A stretch of 64,000 nucleotides of DNA from Maribacter_C sp047345145 (GTDB lineage Bacteria; Bacteroidota; Bacteroidia; Flavobacteriales; Flavobacteriaceae): NCBI RefSeq assembly GCF_047345145.1, contig NZ_JBLFER010000007.1:181276-245275 (forward strand), in the 5' to 3' direction. A program made the position numbers and the translations under genes. The notes beneath the pieces are model-generated. The model was not told the origin of the DNA and made no database searches. It saw only the letters and a program-made list of their open reading frames with translations. Below are positions 16,698-25,272 of the stretch, piece by piece. Within the stretch, counting starts at the first letter, position 1. Every line of letters begins with the position of its first letter.

Positions 16698-17222
16698 CTA
16701 TATCGTAAACGTACGTTTCTTTTTGTGTTCGCTTTCATCATAACGTTTTACACATTCATGATAAATCTTTCTAGCCTCGTCAGCATTACCCCAACCACCT
16801 ACATCAACTTTCTTCTTTTCTAAGTCCTTATATACTTGAAAGAAATGTTCGATTTCTTTTTTTCTATGGGGGTTTAAATCTGCTAAGTCATTTTTTTGAT
16901 TCCATATAGGATCGGAAACGGGGACACAGATAATCTTCTCATCCGGTCCTTTTTCATCGGCCATATGAAATACTCCTATTGGCTTTACCTCAACAACAAC
17001 CATTGGATAAGTTGGCTCCGTACACATCACCAAAACATCTAAAGGGTCCTTATCTAATGCCAAGGTCTCTGGAATAAACCCATAATCACCAGGGTACATC
17101 ATAGATGAAAAAAGTGTTCTGTCAAACCTGATTTTATTTAAGGTAAAATCATATTCGTATTTATTTCTACTTCCCTTTGGGATTTCAATAAGTACATCAA
17201 AGGTGATTTCTTTTTTAGGCAT
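16698..17222 (-). CDS. ppa: Soluble inorganic pyrophosphatase, family I
   Basis: 174 residues, the normal family I length. It hydrolyses cytosolic pyrophosphate with Mg2+. Motifs seen: VLIEIPKGSRNKYEYD, FSSMMYPGDYGFIPETLALD, and the signature DKDPLDVLVM with its three metal-binding Asp residues. KKVDVGGWGNADEA is in the C-terminal part. It has its own -7 promoter and terminator. Its neighbour hppA performs the same chemistry at the membrane with energy capture. Confidence 0.96.
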   Translation of the reverse strand: MPKKEITFDVLIEIPKGSRNKYEYDFTLNKIRFDRTLFSSMMYPGDYGFIPETLALDKDPLDVLVMCTEPTYPMVVVEVKPIGVFHMADEKGPDEKIICVPVSDPIWNQKNDLADLNPHRKKEIEHFFQVYKDLEKKKVDVGGWGNADEARKIYHECVKRYDESEHKKKRTFTI

Positions 17223-17241
17223 AGCTATTATTTTAGGGGTG

Positions 17242-17249
17242 CAAAGATA
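17242..17249 (-). promoter_or_regulatory. ppa promoter (-7 element)
   Basis: TATCTTTG on the minus strand matches TAnnTTTG exactly, 20 nt before the ppa start. No convincing -33 TTG is seen at the usual distance. Confidence 0.5.
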
Positions 17250-17351
17250 CGCTAACGACCCGTTTCGAGCATTAGTATCTGTATTAAATGTAGGTTAAAT
17301 AGATGAGTGGTTTTTTGGCTCGTTGGGTAGCTATTTCGGAACTGAGTGGAC

Positions 17352-17383
17352 CCACCCCTTAATCCCCTCCCGGGAGGGGAGAC
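17352..17383. repeat. Extragenic repeat with 18-bp perfect palindrome
   Basis: TCCCCTCCCGGGAGGGGA (17363-17380) is a perfect palindrome preceded by CACCCCTTAA. It resembles the element at 14104-14137. It lies just after the stop of the DUF5686 gene (17392) without a T-run in that direction. Confidence 0.6.
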
Positions 17384-17391
17384 TTTAGAAA

Positions 17392-19893
17392 TTAAAAACT
17401 AAATCCGAAGGTTCCTGTTATGCCGAAAGGTCTCGCATCAGGACTGTCTAAATAATTTCCTCGAAAATTAAAATCAATCCGTAGTACTTTAAAAATGTTC
17501 CCAACACCTACGGAATATTCATAATAAATTCTATCGGTTGGTGCTTGTAATGGAGTATTTATAGAGGCAGGAGCACTAAGTGCGATATTGGCATCTGATA
17601 ATTCGCCCCAAACCCCGCGAAGGGCAACAATCTCGCGAAGATTCAATTTTCGTAAAAAGGGAATTCTTGAAAAAAGTCTCCCATTAAAATTGTGCTGCAA
17701 ATGAAGTGATGCATAAGTATCACTAACAAACTCGTAAAAATCAAGATTTGTAAAAGTTCCGTAGTTAGAGAAAATAGTTTGGTTACCAGGGATTACGTTT
17801 AAAAGACCCAATGGAACCTCTCCAAAAGTCTTACCAACCTCTACTGTACTAAAAAGTCTTCCAAAACCTCCTATCTGCCATGGCTGAGTGTAAGCGAATT
17901 GTAATTTGCTATAATTAAAATCACTATCAAATACACCTTCTATTCCCTTTGTATACTTTAATAATAAGGTACTATAGTTATCATTAATGTCATTTCTCTC
18001 TACACCATAACCTATGGTTTTTTTTCCCGGAGTGTAAATCATTAGAGCATTAAAATCGAATTGTCGAATTTCAGAAGAAATTCCAGTTGGGGAATCAGCA
18101 TCCACATATTCTAGACTAAAGTCATTAGGTAACGCCGAACTTAAAGTCCTAAAAGTGCTTCCTACTCCAATTCTTAAATTGGTAATAGGCTCTATTTCTA
18201 GACTGGCGGCGCTAAGATTAATATTAGTTAACCTATTATTAGCACCAACGGTCAATACAGATGACGAGGCTATACTTCTTCCTAAAACATCATTTGTTGC
18301 TGTTAAGCTGACACCTAGCTGTTCAATATCCCTTCGATTACCACCAGAAAGTATAAGCCTACTTTTCCTATCCAAAAGAAATTTTCCTGCAAGACCATGT
18401 TTGAATTTGTGGTCTTTAAATCCGTAGGCTCCATATCCTTCTATTCGCCATAGATCATTTTGTCCGCGATATGTTCTGGCTCCTAATCGAATGCGATGAC
18501 CTTCTGCTTGGTTAAATCCGTAGACGTCATAAACAGATCCTAGATCTAAATCCCATTTATCTATTTCGACATAACCAGAGCCCAGAATACTAACTATGTT
18601 ATAGTATGATTTGAATTTTGGAACGGTTTTTAACGTATCCAGCAATTTATAAATTCCGGCTTCGTCCTTATTTAAACCTTCCAATCGATTCTTTTCCCAA
18701 AAGGAATCGTCTTGAACAATAGCATTTGGGTCAAAAGGGTTTTTATCGGCTTTATAGAAATCCTTGGGCTTTTCTTCATCAAATTTGTAATTATCAAAAA
18801 CAGTAGTTCGTTTACCATAAACCCCTCGCGATTTTTCTTTTTTCTGAAAACTAAAATCACTCAACATATAATCACGCTTCAAGAGAAAAACGGAATCGTT
18901 AACTACGTCAAATTCCTGCTCGATATAGATTTCCTTAACCCAGTTGATATTGGCACTTTTGGTTACTTCTAAATTGATGTTCTTAATTGCATAGGTAGAG
19001 TCGTTTACCCAAAAATCACCTTTAAAAGTAAGTTCATTTTTACGGCGCGGATAATAAATAATGTTGTAACACCATTTGTTATCTATATAAGCGCTATCAC
19101 GTAAAGCGTAATTATAGGTGTCAACTCCGGTTCGAGATAACGGACTCGTAAAACTCTTATCAAAGAATTTCAAATAGTTATCATAGATGTCATATTCTTG
19201 GTATAAATCGGCAACAAAAGCAATAATTGCCTGATTGTTGTCAAATCCAGAATTTTTATTTCCTAGGATATTCTCTTTCTCCTCCTTCAAAATATTATCA
19301 CCATGAACTTCTGAAAAGGTTTCGTTCAGGAAGATGGGAAGGTAAGTTTTACCCGTAATTCGAGAAGTATCCAAGTCTTGAAATACAAATTCAAGTCCTT
19401 TAAAAATCTTTCTCTTCATTAAGGCGCTGTCGATTGTGTTTAAATCAAACTCAACCTTTTCATACTTGTCGTAGTTGTATTGTTTGAATTGCCGAAGCCC
19501 GTTAATACGTTTCTTTGCCCAAATCTTCTTTAAAATATCAACTGCAGGATTATTCTTTTTTGATTGTTTTCCTGAGATAAGTACAACCTCATCGAGTTTC
19601 TCAGTTGACTCAATCATGGTTATCTTCATATCATAAGTCACCTTCGAAGTCAGCGCGATTACTTTATCTTCATATCCGATAAAAGAAATCAAAAGTGTCT
19701 GATAAGTATTATCAGATTCCATATAGAAACGGCCATTATCATTGGTAATCGTTCCCTCATTGGAGTCTTTGAAAATAACATTAGCAAAAGCAACAGGTTC
19801 ACCAGATTCATCGATAACCATGCCGCTTACCTTAGTTTGGGCATGAACGACTATCGAAAAAAATATGACTAGGCTAAAAAGAAAATACTTCAT
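17392..19893 (-). CDS. DUF5686 / CarboxypepD-regulatory-domain outer-membrane protein
   Basis: 833 residues. A signal peptide (MKYFLFSLVIFFSIVVHAQ) is followed by a carboxypeptidase-regulatory-like domain (about 20-105: SGMVIDESGEPVAFANVIF, TITNDNGRFYM, LISFIGYED). The DUF5686 region follows, with VVLISGKQSKKNNPAVDILKK-like sequence marking its entry, and a C-terminal barrel ends in PFGITGTFGFSF. The aromatic C terminus is typical of outer-membrane barrels. DUF5686 proteins are common in Bacteroidota and have no assigned function. There is no TonB plug domain, so it is not a standard receptor. It is transcribed alone. Confidence 0.85.
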   Translation of the reverse strand: MKYFLFSLVIFFSIVVHAQTKVSGMVIDESGEPVAFANVIFKDSNEGTITNDNGRFYMESDNTYQTLLISFIGYEDKVIALTSKVTYDMKITMIESTEKLDEVVLISGKQSKKNNPAVDILKKIWAKKRINGLRQFKQYNYDKYEKVEFDLNTIDSALMKRKIFKGLEFVFQDLDTSRITGKTYLPIFLNETFSEVHGDNILKEEKENILGNKNSGFDNNQAIIAFVADLYQEYDIYDNYLKFFDKSFTSPLSRTGVDTYNYALRDSAYIDNKWCYNIIYYPRRKNELTFKGDFWVNDSTYAIKNINLEVTKSANINWVKEIYIEQEFDVVNDSVFLLKRDYMLSDFSFQKKEKSRGVYGKRTTVFDNYKFDEEKPKDFYKADKNPFDPNAIVQDDSFWEKNRLEGLNKDEAGIYKLLDTLKTVPKFKSYYNIVSILGSGYVEIDKWDLDLGSVYDVYGFNQAEGHRIRLGARTYRGQNDLWRIEGYGAYGFKDHKFKHGLAGKFLLDRKSRLILSGGNRRDIEQLGVSLTATNDVLGRSIASSSVLTVGANNRLTNINLSAASLEIEPITNLRIGVGSTFRTLSSALPNDFSLEYVDADSPTGISSEIRQFDFNALMIYTPGKKTIGYGVERNDINDNYSTLLLKYTKGIEGVFDSDFNYSKLQFAYTQPWQIGGFGRLFSTVEVGKTFGEVPLGLLNVIPGNQTIFSNYGTFTNLDFYEFVSDTYASLHLQHNFNGRLFSRIPFLRKLNLREIVALRGVWGELSDANIALSAPASINTPLQAPTDRIYYEYSVGVGNIFKVLRIDFNFRGNYLDSPDARPFGITGTFGFSF

Positions 19894-20004
19894 TTAGTTT
19901 TTTAATGTTCTCGATACTGCTTTAACAAATAACGTACCAATGTCCACTATACAAATACAGGAAACTTGAATAAAGGTTGCAAAAAACACCTTCTTACTTA
20001 AAAT

Positions 20005-20038
20005 TAAAATGCTTCGCCAACACTAAGTCGGCGAAGCA
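20005..20038 (-). terminator. Terminator after pdhB
   Basis: Minus-strand stem TGCTTCGCC / GGCGAAGCA around a 10-nt loop, followed by ATTTTAATTTT. It lies 27 nt past the pdhB stop. Confidence 0.7.
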
Positions 20039-20064
20039 AAGGTATCGTTACAAAAATTGTTGTC

Positions 20065-21042
20065 TTACTTATATAACACTTTCTTAACAGCGCTTACCAC
20101 ATCGGTATGATTAGGCAACCATTCTGCCAATAAAACCGGAGAATATGGCGCAGGCGTATCTGCTGTGTTTATTTTTTGAATAGGAGCATCTAAATAGTCA
20201 AAAGCATGGTTTTGAACATGAAAAGTAATTTCTGTAGCCACATTACCAAAAGGCCAAGCTTCTTCTAAGATTACCAATCTATTTGTTTTCTTTACGGATG
20301 TTAAGATAGCTTCATAGTCCAATGGTTTTACGGTGCGTAAATCGATGATTTCACAACTGATGCCTTCTTTTTCCAATTCATCAGCTGCCTTATCAGCCTC
20401 CTTAATAATTTTTCCAAAAGAAACAATAGTAACATCTGTTCCTGCTCTTCGGATATCTGCAACACCTAACGGAATTGTATATTCCCCTTCAGGAACTTCC
20501 CCCTTATCACCATACATCTGCTCAGACTCCATAAAAATTACCGGATCATCATCGCGAATTGCTGCTTTCAATAAACCTTTAGCATCCGCTGGATTTGATG
20601 GAACTACAACTTTTAAACCTGGACAATTTGCATACCAGCTTTCAAAAGCTTGTGAGTGCGTTGCTGCCAATTGTCCCGCGGAGCCAGTAGGACCCCTAAA
20701 TACAATAGGACAAGGAAATTGCCCTCCAGACATTTGACGAATCTTCGCAGCATTATTGATAATTTGATCAATACCGACCAATGCAAAATTGAACGTCATG
20801 AATTCTATAATCGGTCTGTTACCGGTCATAGTAGAACCAACACCGATTCCAGCAAAACCTAGCTCAGAGATTGGAGTGTCTATTACTCGCTTGGCACCGA
20901 ATTCGTCTAACATTCCTTTAGAAGCTTTGTAAGCGCCATTGTACTCAGCAACTTCTTCACCCATCAAATAAATGGACTCGTCTCTTCTCATTTCTTCTGA
21001 CATGGCCTCACATATGGCCTCTCGGAACTGTAATGTCTTCAT
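20065..21042 (-). CDS. pdhB: Pyruvate dehydrogenase E1 component, beta subunit
   Basis: 325 residues, the usual E1-beta length. With E1-alpha it decarboxylates pyruvate using TPP and acetylates the lipoyl arm of E2. Motifs seen: LMGEEVAEYNGAYK, RVIDTPISELGFAGIGVGS, EFMTFNFALVGIDQI and FRGPTGSAGQLAATHSQ (the potassium/TPP region), plus the transketolase C-terminal domain ending in VVSAVKKVLYK. The partner genes pdhA and pdhC lie 21-24 kb away in this window. It is a single gene with its own promoter and terminator, divergent from etfBA. Confidence 0.93.
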   Translation of the reverse strand: MKTLQFREAICEAMSEEMRRDESIYLMGEEVAEYNGAYKASKGMLDEFGAKRVIDTPISELGFAGIGVGSTMTGNRPIIEFMTFNFALVGIDQIINNAAKIRQMSGGQFPCPIVFRGPTGSAGQLAATHSQAFESWYANCPGLKVVVPSNPADAKGLLKAAIRDDDPVIFMESEQMYGDKGEVPEGEYTIPLGVADIRRAGTDVTIVSFGKIIKEADKAADELEKEGISCEIIDLRTVKPLDYEAILTSVKKTNRLVILEEAWPFGNVATEITFHVQNHAFDYLDAPIQKINTADTPAPYSPVLLAEWLPNHTDVVSAVKKVLYK

Positions 21043-21077
21043 ATAAATAGGTTTCTTGTTTGAACTAAAAACACACG

Positions 21078-21085
21078 CAAAAATA
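21078..21085 (-). promoter_or_regulatory. pdhB promoter (-7 element)
   Basis: TATTTTTG on the minus strand, an exact TAnnTTTG match 36 nt before the pdhB start. The only upstream TTG is 13 nt away, shorter than usual. Confidence 0.48.
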
Positions 21086-21134
21086 GGAAATTATATATCA
21101 AAAAACTGTTGCTTCAATTCAAAAAAAGTTACAA

Positions 21135-21160
21135 AATTTACTATGCATGCATAGTAAATT
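21135..21160. promoter_or_regulatory. 26-bp perfect palindrome, probable operator of etfBA
   Basis: The 26 bases are self-complementary across the centre at 21147/21148; the core is ACTATGCATGCATAGT. It overlaps the expected -33 region of the etfB promoter (-7 candidate at 21175), the classic place for a repressor. Dimeric TetR- or MarR-type regulators favour such sites. No regulator gene is adjacent, so the binding protein is unknown. Confidence 0.65.
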
Positions 21161-21174
21161 CAGAAATTAATACC

Positions 21175-21182
21175 TATCTTCG
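21175..21182 (+). promoter_or_regulatory. etfB promoter (-7 element, one mismatch)
   Basis: TATCTTCG differs from TAnnTTTG at one base. It lies 27 nt before the etfB start and about 15 bp downstream of the palindrome edge. Confidence 0.42.
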
Positions 21183-21209
21183 CACGGTCATTTAAAAGAT
21201 GGAAAACGA

Positions 21210-21950
21210 ATGAAAATATTAGTTTGTATAAGTAACGTACCGGATACCACATCCAAAATAAATTTTACCGATGGTGACACAAAGTTTGATACCAACGGGG
21301 TACAGTTTGTAATCAATCCGAATGATGAATTTGGACTTACAAGAGCCATGTGGTTCAAAGAGAAGCAAGGTGCTACAGTTCATGTGGCAAATGTCGGAGG
21401 ACCGACCACTGAGCCCACCATCAGAAAAGCATTGGCAATTGGTGCCGATGAAGCAATTCGCGTAAACGCGGAACCAACAGATGGTTTTTTTGTTGCTCAG
21501 CAGCTAGCTGAAGTTGTAAAAAACGGAGGCTATGATTTGGTTATCGCAGGTCGTGAGTCAATTGACTATAATGGAGGAATGGTCCCTGGAATATTAGCAA
21601 CTTTATTAGATATGAATTTTGTCAATACTTGTATCAGCCTTGAGGTTGACGGAAGTAATGCCACGGCAATGCGCGAAATAGACGGAGGAAAAGAAACAAT
21701 TTCAACTAGTCTTCCTTTAGTTATTGGAGGACAAAAAGGCTTGGTTGAAGAAAGTGACTTGAGAATACCAAATATGAGAGGTATTATGATGGCAAGAAAA
21801 AAAGCTTTAAATGTAGTTGAGCCCGTTGATGCAGCAAAAACAACTCAAGATACCAAGTTTGAAAAACCAGCTGCGAAAGGAGCTGTCAAATTAGTAGATA
21901 ATGTAGACGATTTAGTTAACCTTCTTCATAACGAAGCAAAAGCTATTTGA
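21210..21950 (+). CDS. etfB: Electron transfer flavoprotein, beta subunit
   Basis: 246 residues. The ETF heterodimer takes electrons from acyl-CoA dehydrogenases and passes them to the quinone pool through ETF:quinone oxidoreductase. Seen: KILVCISNVPDTTSKI at the N terminus, NPNDEFGLTRAMW, the AMP-binding DLVIAGRESIDYNGGMVPG segment, and LPLVIGGQKGLVEESDLRIPN (the ETF-beta signature region). It is the first gene of the etfBA pair. A possible electron donor, an acyl-CoA dehydrogenase, is encoded at 56.3 kb. Confidence 0.95.
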   Translation: MKILVCISNVPDTTSKINFTDGDTKFDTNGVQFVINPNDEFGLTRAMWFKEKQGATVHVANVGGPTTEPTIRKALAIGADEAIRVNAEPTDGFFVAQQLAEVVKNGGYDLVIAGRESIDYNGGMVPGILATLLDMNFVNTCISLEVDGSNATAMREIDGGKETISTSLPLVIGGQKGLVEESDLRIPNMRGIMMARKKALNVVEPVDAAKTTQDTKFEKPAAKGAVKLVDNVDDLVNLLHNEAKAI

Positions 21951-21959
21951 AATAAATAA

Positions 21960-22004
21960 CAAATTCCAAATAACAAATTCCAACAAAATCATTTTTGGAA
22001 TTTG
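21960..22004. repeat. CAAATTCCAA repeat cluster between etfB and etfA
   Basis: CAAATTCCAA occurs at 21960-21969 and 21974-21983 as direct copies and at 21995-22004 as the inverted TTGGAATTTG. The copies can form a hairpin in the message between the two cistrons. They could adjust relative expression, or be an ordinary dispersed AT-rich repeat. Confidence 0.6.
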
Positions 22005-22033
22005 GATTTTGAGAATTGAAATTTGATAATATT

Positions 22034-23002
22034 ATGTCAGTATTAGTTTATACAGAATCAGAAAACGGAAAATTCAAAAAGAATGCTTTTGAAGTTGCTT
22101 CTTATGCTAAAGCAGTTGCAGATCAGCTAGGCACCTCAGTAACAGCGATTTCTTTCAATACGTCAGATAATGATAGCCTTGGAGCTTACGGAGTTTCAAA
22201 GGTTTTGAATGTTTCCAATGATAATTTGAAAACTTTTAATGCCAAAGCATTTGCTAGTGCGATTGGTCAAGCCGTTGCAAAAGAAAATGCGACTACAATA
22301 ATTGTTAGCTCAAGCACAGACACTAAGTTTCTTGCTCCTTTAGTAGCCGGAAAATTGCAAGCTGGCTATGTTCCTAATGTAGTTGCCGCGCCAGAAAGTA
22401 CTAGTCCGTTTATGGTGAAGCGAACCGCGTTTAGTAATAAAGGTTTCGCTCACACCGAAATCAGTTCAGATATTAAAATAATTGGTGTTTCGAATAACTC
22501 ATTCGGAGCTCATGAGAATGGAGGTACTGCTACCGTTGAAGATTTTAGTCCATCATTAAATGATGCAGATTTTTCAACAAAATCGATAGAAGTCGATAAA
22601 GTTGTTGGAAAAGCTACTATAGCGGATGCTGATATCGTTGTTTCTGCAGGAAGAGGCCTAAAAGGTCCTGAAAACTGGGGAATGATTGAAGAGTTAGCTG
22701 ATGTTCTAGGTGCGGCTACTGCATGTTCAAAACCAGTTTCTGACTTAGGTTGGAGACCTCACGGAGAGCACGTAGGTCAAACAGGGAAACCCGTAGCCAG
22801 TAATCTATACATTGCCATCGGAATCTCTGGTGCAATACAACATTTAGCCGGAGTAAGTTCTTCAAAAACAAAAGTGGTCATCAATACAGACCCTGAAGCT
22901 CCCTTCTTTAAGGCAGCTGATTATGGTATTGTTGGTGATGCCTTCGAAGTTATCCCACAGCTCATCGAAAAATTAAAAGATTTTAAAGCGCAAAACGCTT
23001 AA
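22034..23002 (+). CDS. etfA: Electron transfer flavoprotein, alpha subunit
   Basis: 322 residues from ATG 22034 (MSVLVYTESENGKF); an earlier TTG in frame lacks support. The C-terminal FAD domain is clear: VSAGRGLKGPENWG, SKPVSDLGWRPHGEHVGQTG, and AIGISGAIQHLAGVSSSK, which include the FAD-pyrophosphate loop and the conserved Arg/His. It forms the dimer with etfB. The 83-nt gap between the two genes holds the CAAATTCCAA repeats, and a strong terminator follows. Confidence 0.95.
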   Translation: MSVLVYTESENGKFKKNAFEVASYAKAVADQLGTSVTAISFNTSDNDSLGAYGVSKVLNVSNDNLKTFNAKAFASAIGQAVAKENATTIIVSSSTDTKFLAPLVAGKLQAGYVPNVVAAPESTSPFMVKRTAFSNKGFAHTEISSDIKIIGVSNNSFGAHENGGTATVEDFSPSLNDADFSTKSIEVDKVVGKATIADADIVVSAGRGLKGPENWGMIEELADVLGAATACSKPVSDLGWRPHGEHVGQTGKPVASNLYIAIGISGAIQHLAGVSSSKTKVVINTDPEAPFFKAADYGIVGDAFEVIPQLIEKLKDFKAQNA

Positions 23003-23029
23003 ATTTTGTTAATTTGCCCTATAAAGAAG

Positions 23030-23078
23030 GGCTGTTCAAACTAATTGGTCATCCCTTTTTGTTTGAACAGCCTTTTTT
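23030..23078 (+). terminator. Terminator after etfBA
   Basis: A 12-bp stem GGCTGTTCAAAC (23030-23041) with GTTTGAACAGCC (23061-23072), followed by TTTTTT. Confidence 0.85.
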
Positions 23079-23092
23079 AGTTTAAAAGATCT

Positions 23093-23722
23093 ATGAGTCT
23101 AGTACGATTAAAAATAAAAGGAATATCCTACAGTCAAACCCAAAATGGCGCTTATGCGCTGATTTTGAATGAAGTTGACGGTGATAGAAAACTTCCTATT
23201 GTAATTGGTGCTTTTGAGGCCCAATCCATTGCAATTGCCTTGGAAAAGGAAATCAAGCCTCCACGCCCTTTGACTCACGATTTGTTTAAAAACTTCTCTG
23301 ACCGCTTTGATATTGTTATCAAACAAGTCATTATTCACAAATTGGTTGATGGAGTTTTCTATTCAAGTATCATTTGCGAGCGTGATAAGATTGAAGAAAT
23401 CATTGATGCTCGTACCAGCGACGCCATAGCTTTGGCCTTACGTTTTAGCGCTCCTATTTTTACCTATAAAACGATTTTGGATAAAGCCGGAATCTTCTTG
23501 AAATTTTCTTCTAAGGATAAAGACAAAGAAGGCAATGACGACAGTATTATGGTAGACGAAATTCTACAAGAGGGTGAAACCGTAGAAATCGAACAAGGCG
23601 CAACTGATGGCTACACAGAACTCACCATCGATGACCTTAACAAAGAACTTGACAAGGCCGTTGCCAATGAAGACTACGAAAAAGCAGCCAAACTAAGGGA
23701 CGAAATTTCCAAACGCAACTAA
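23093..23722 (+). CDS. Bifunctional nuclease family protein (DUF151) with UVR motif
   Basis: 209 residues. The N-terminal DUF151 domain spans about 1-135 (LPIVIGAFEAQSIAIALE, RPLTHDLF, ARTSDAIALALRFSAPIF), and an acidic linker follows. The C-terminal end carries a UvrB/UvrC-type motif (LDKAVANEDYEKAAKLRDEI). DUF151 proteins are described as having DNase/RNase activity, best studied in plants; the bacterial role is unsettled. It begins 14 nt after the etf terminator and runs 22 nt ahead of the nucleoside transporter, so those two are probably co-transcribed. Confidence 0.88.
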   Translation: MSLVRLKIKGISYSQTQNGAYALILNEVDGDRKLPIVIGAFEAQSIAIALEKEIKPPRPLTHDLFKNFSDRFDIVIKQVIIHKLVDGVFYSSIICERDKIEEIIDARTSDAIALALRFSAPIFTYKTILDKAGIFLKFSSKDKDKEGNDDSIMVDEILQEGETVEIEQGATDGYTELTIDDLNKELDKAVANEDYEKAAKLRDEISKRN

Positions 23723-23744
23723 ACCAACCAACAAGCAAGTATTT

Positions 23745-25190
23745 ATGAAAACCCGACTATGGATTCTTCTGCTTGCATTATTTGTTTGCTTTCCAGCAAT
23801 TGCCCAGGATAGTATTCCTATCGAAGCAATACCGCAAATTGAAAACACTATTATAAATGATGTTGACGAGGTAATTCCGAATGAGGGGTTTTCGATAAAC
23901 AGTTTGTGGCGCGGTATTCTGGGAATGGTCGTTCTATTATTGATTGCTATTGTATTCAGTTCGAATAGAAAAGCGATAAACTGGAAAACAGCTATTATTG
24001 GTTTAGGAATACAGCTATTACTAGCAATCAGCATTTTAAAAGTCCCATTTGTCAGGGATATTTTTTCATTCCTTGGTAAAATATTCAATGAAATTTTGAA
24101 TTTTACTATTGCCGGAAGTGAATTTTTATTGGGAAATCTTCTTAATCTCGACAACCCAAATATTGGATATATTTTTGCTTTCCAAATACTCCCGACCATT
24201 ATATTCTTTTCTGCACTGACTTCAGTACTTTTTTATTTGGGGATTATTCAAAAGGTTGTTAAAGGCCTTGCTTGGTTATTAACCAAATCTTTGGGTATTT
24301 CAGGAGCTGAAGGTCTTTCAGTAGCGGGCAACATTTTTCTTGGACAAACCGAGGCGCCACTAATGATTAAAGCCTATCTAGAAAAGATGAATAAGTCAGA
24401 GATTCTTCTGGTTATGATTGGCGGAATGGCAACTGTTGCTGGCGGAGTACTAGCAGCTTATATTGGTTTTCTAGGCGGTAACGATGAACAACTACGGTTA
24501 GAATTTGCAAGACATTTAATTGCGGCATCAGTAATGGCCGCTCCTGGAGCGATTGTAATTTCAAAAATACTATACCCCCAAACAGAATCAATTAACACTG
24601 ATGTTAGTGTCTCAAATGAAAAGATTGGCACCAATCTTTTGGATGCCATCTCTAACGGTACCACAGAAGGTTTAAAACTGGCTGTAAATGTAGGTGCTAT
24701 GCTTCTTGTATTTGTGGCCTTTATTGCAATGCTAAATGGAATTTTCGGTTGGTTTGGAGATATTACATCTATCAATGAATGGGTAGCCAACAATTCTTCA
24801 TATGAAAAACTTTCGCTAGAAGCTATTCTAGGTACAATTTTTGCCCCCTTAATGTGGCTTATTGGTGTAGCCAAGGAAGATATCATGCTCATGGGACAAC
24901 TTTTGGGTATTAAACTGGCTTCCAGTGAATTTGTAGGATATACTCAGTTGGCTGAACTTAAGAATATGTCAAGCACAACCCATTTCACTTTCAACAAATC
25001 AATCATCATGGCAACATACATGCTATGCGGATTCGCGAACTTCGCCTCCATCGGAATCCAAATTGGTGGTATTGGCTCACTTGCTCCAGGTCAACGTAAA
25101 GTATTATCTCAGTTCGGTATGAAAGCCGTACTTGGAGGTTCATTAGCATCCTTACTTTCCGCAACTATTGCAGGTATGATACTTGGTTAA
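23745..25190 (+). CDS. nupC: Concentrative nucleoside transporter, NupC/CNT family
   Basis: 481 residues. It starts with a signal-like segment (LLALFVCFPAIAQ) and a short periplasmic stretch; about ten membrane helices follow. CNT motifs: the re-entrant loop AGNIFLGQTEAPLMIKAYL with the substrate-binding Gln/Thr/Glu, GGMATVAGGVLAAYIGF, and CGFANFASIGIQIGGIGSLAPGQR near the C terminus. It imports nucleosides with Na+ or H+ across the inner membrane. The salvage enzymes encoded nearby (deoxynucleoside kinase, thymidylate synthase immediately downstream, cytidine deaminase) fit this role. The N-terminal signal peptide is a feature often seen in Bacteroidota members. Confidence 0.9.
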   Translation: MKTRLWILLLALFVCFPAIAQDSIPIEAIPQIENTIINDVDEVIPNEGFSINSLWRGILGMVVLLLIAIVFSSNRKAINWKTAIIGLGIQLLLAISILKVPFVRDIFSFLGKIFNEILNFTIAGSEFLLGNLLNLDNPNIGYIFAFQILPTIIFFSALTSVLFYLGIIQKVVKGLAWLLTKSLGISGAEGLSVAGNIFLGQTEAPLMIKAYLEKMNKSEILLVMIGGMATVAGGVLAAYIGFLGGNDEQLRLEFARHLIAASVMAAPGAIVISKILYPQTESINTDVSVSNEKIGTNLLDAISNGTTEGLKLAVNVGAMLLVFVAFIAMLNGIFGWFGDITSINEWVANNSSYEKLSLEAILGTIFAPLMWLIGVAKEDIMLMGQLLGIKLASSEFVGYTQLAELKNMSSTTHFTFNKSIIMATYMLCGFANFASIGIQIGGIGSLAPGQRKVLSQFGMKAVLGGSLASLLSATIAGMILG

Positions 25191-25272
25191 TAACCTCTTA
25201 ATAAAATCAAGCTCAAAACTCCTGTTTTAAATCTCCAATTTTCTACTTTAGTCGTCCACAAAAAAGACTACA

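Noticed and set aside
23693..24199. Minus-strand frame of 168 codons across the DUF151 end and nupC start
   Set aside because: It spans two well-supported genes on the other strand and has no recognisable motif.
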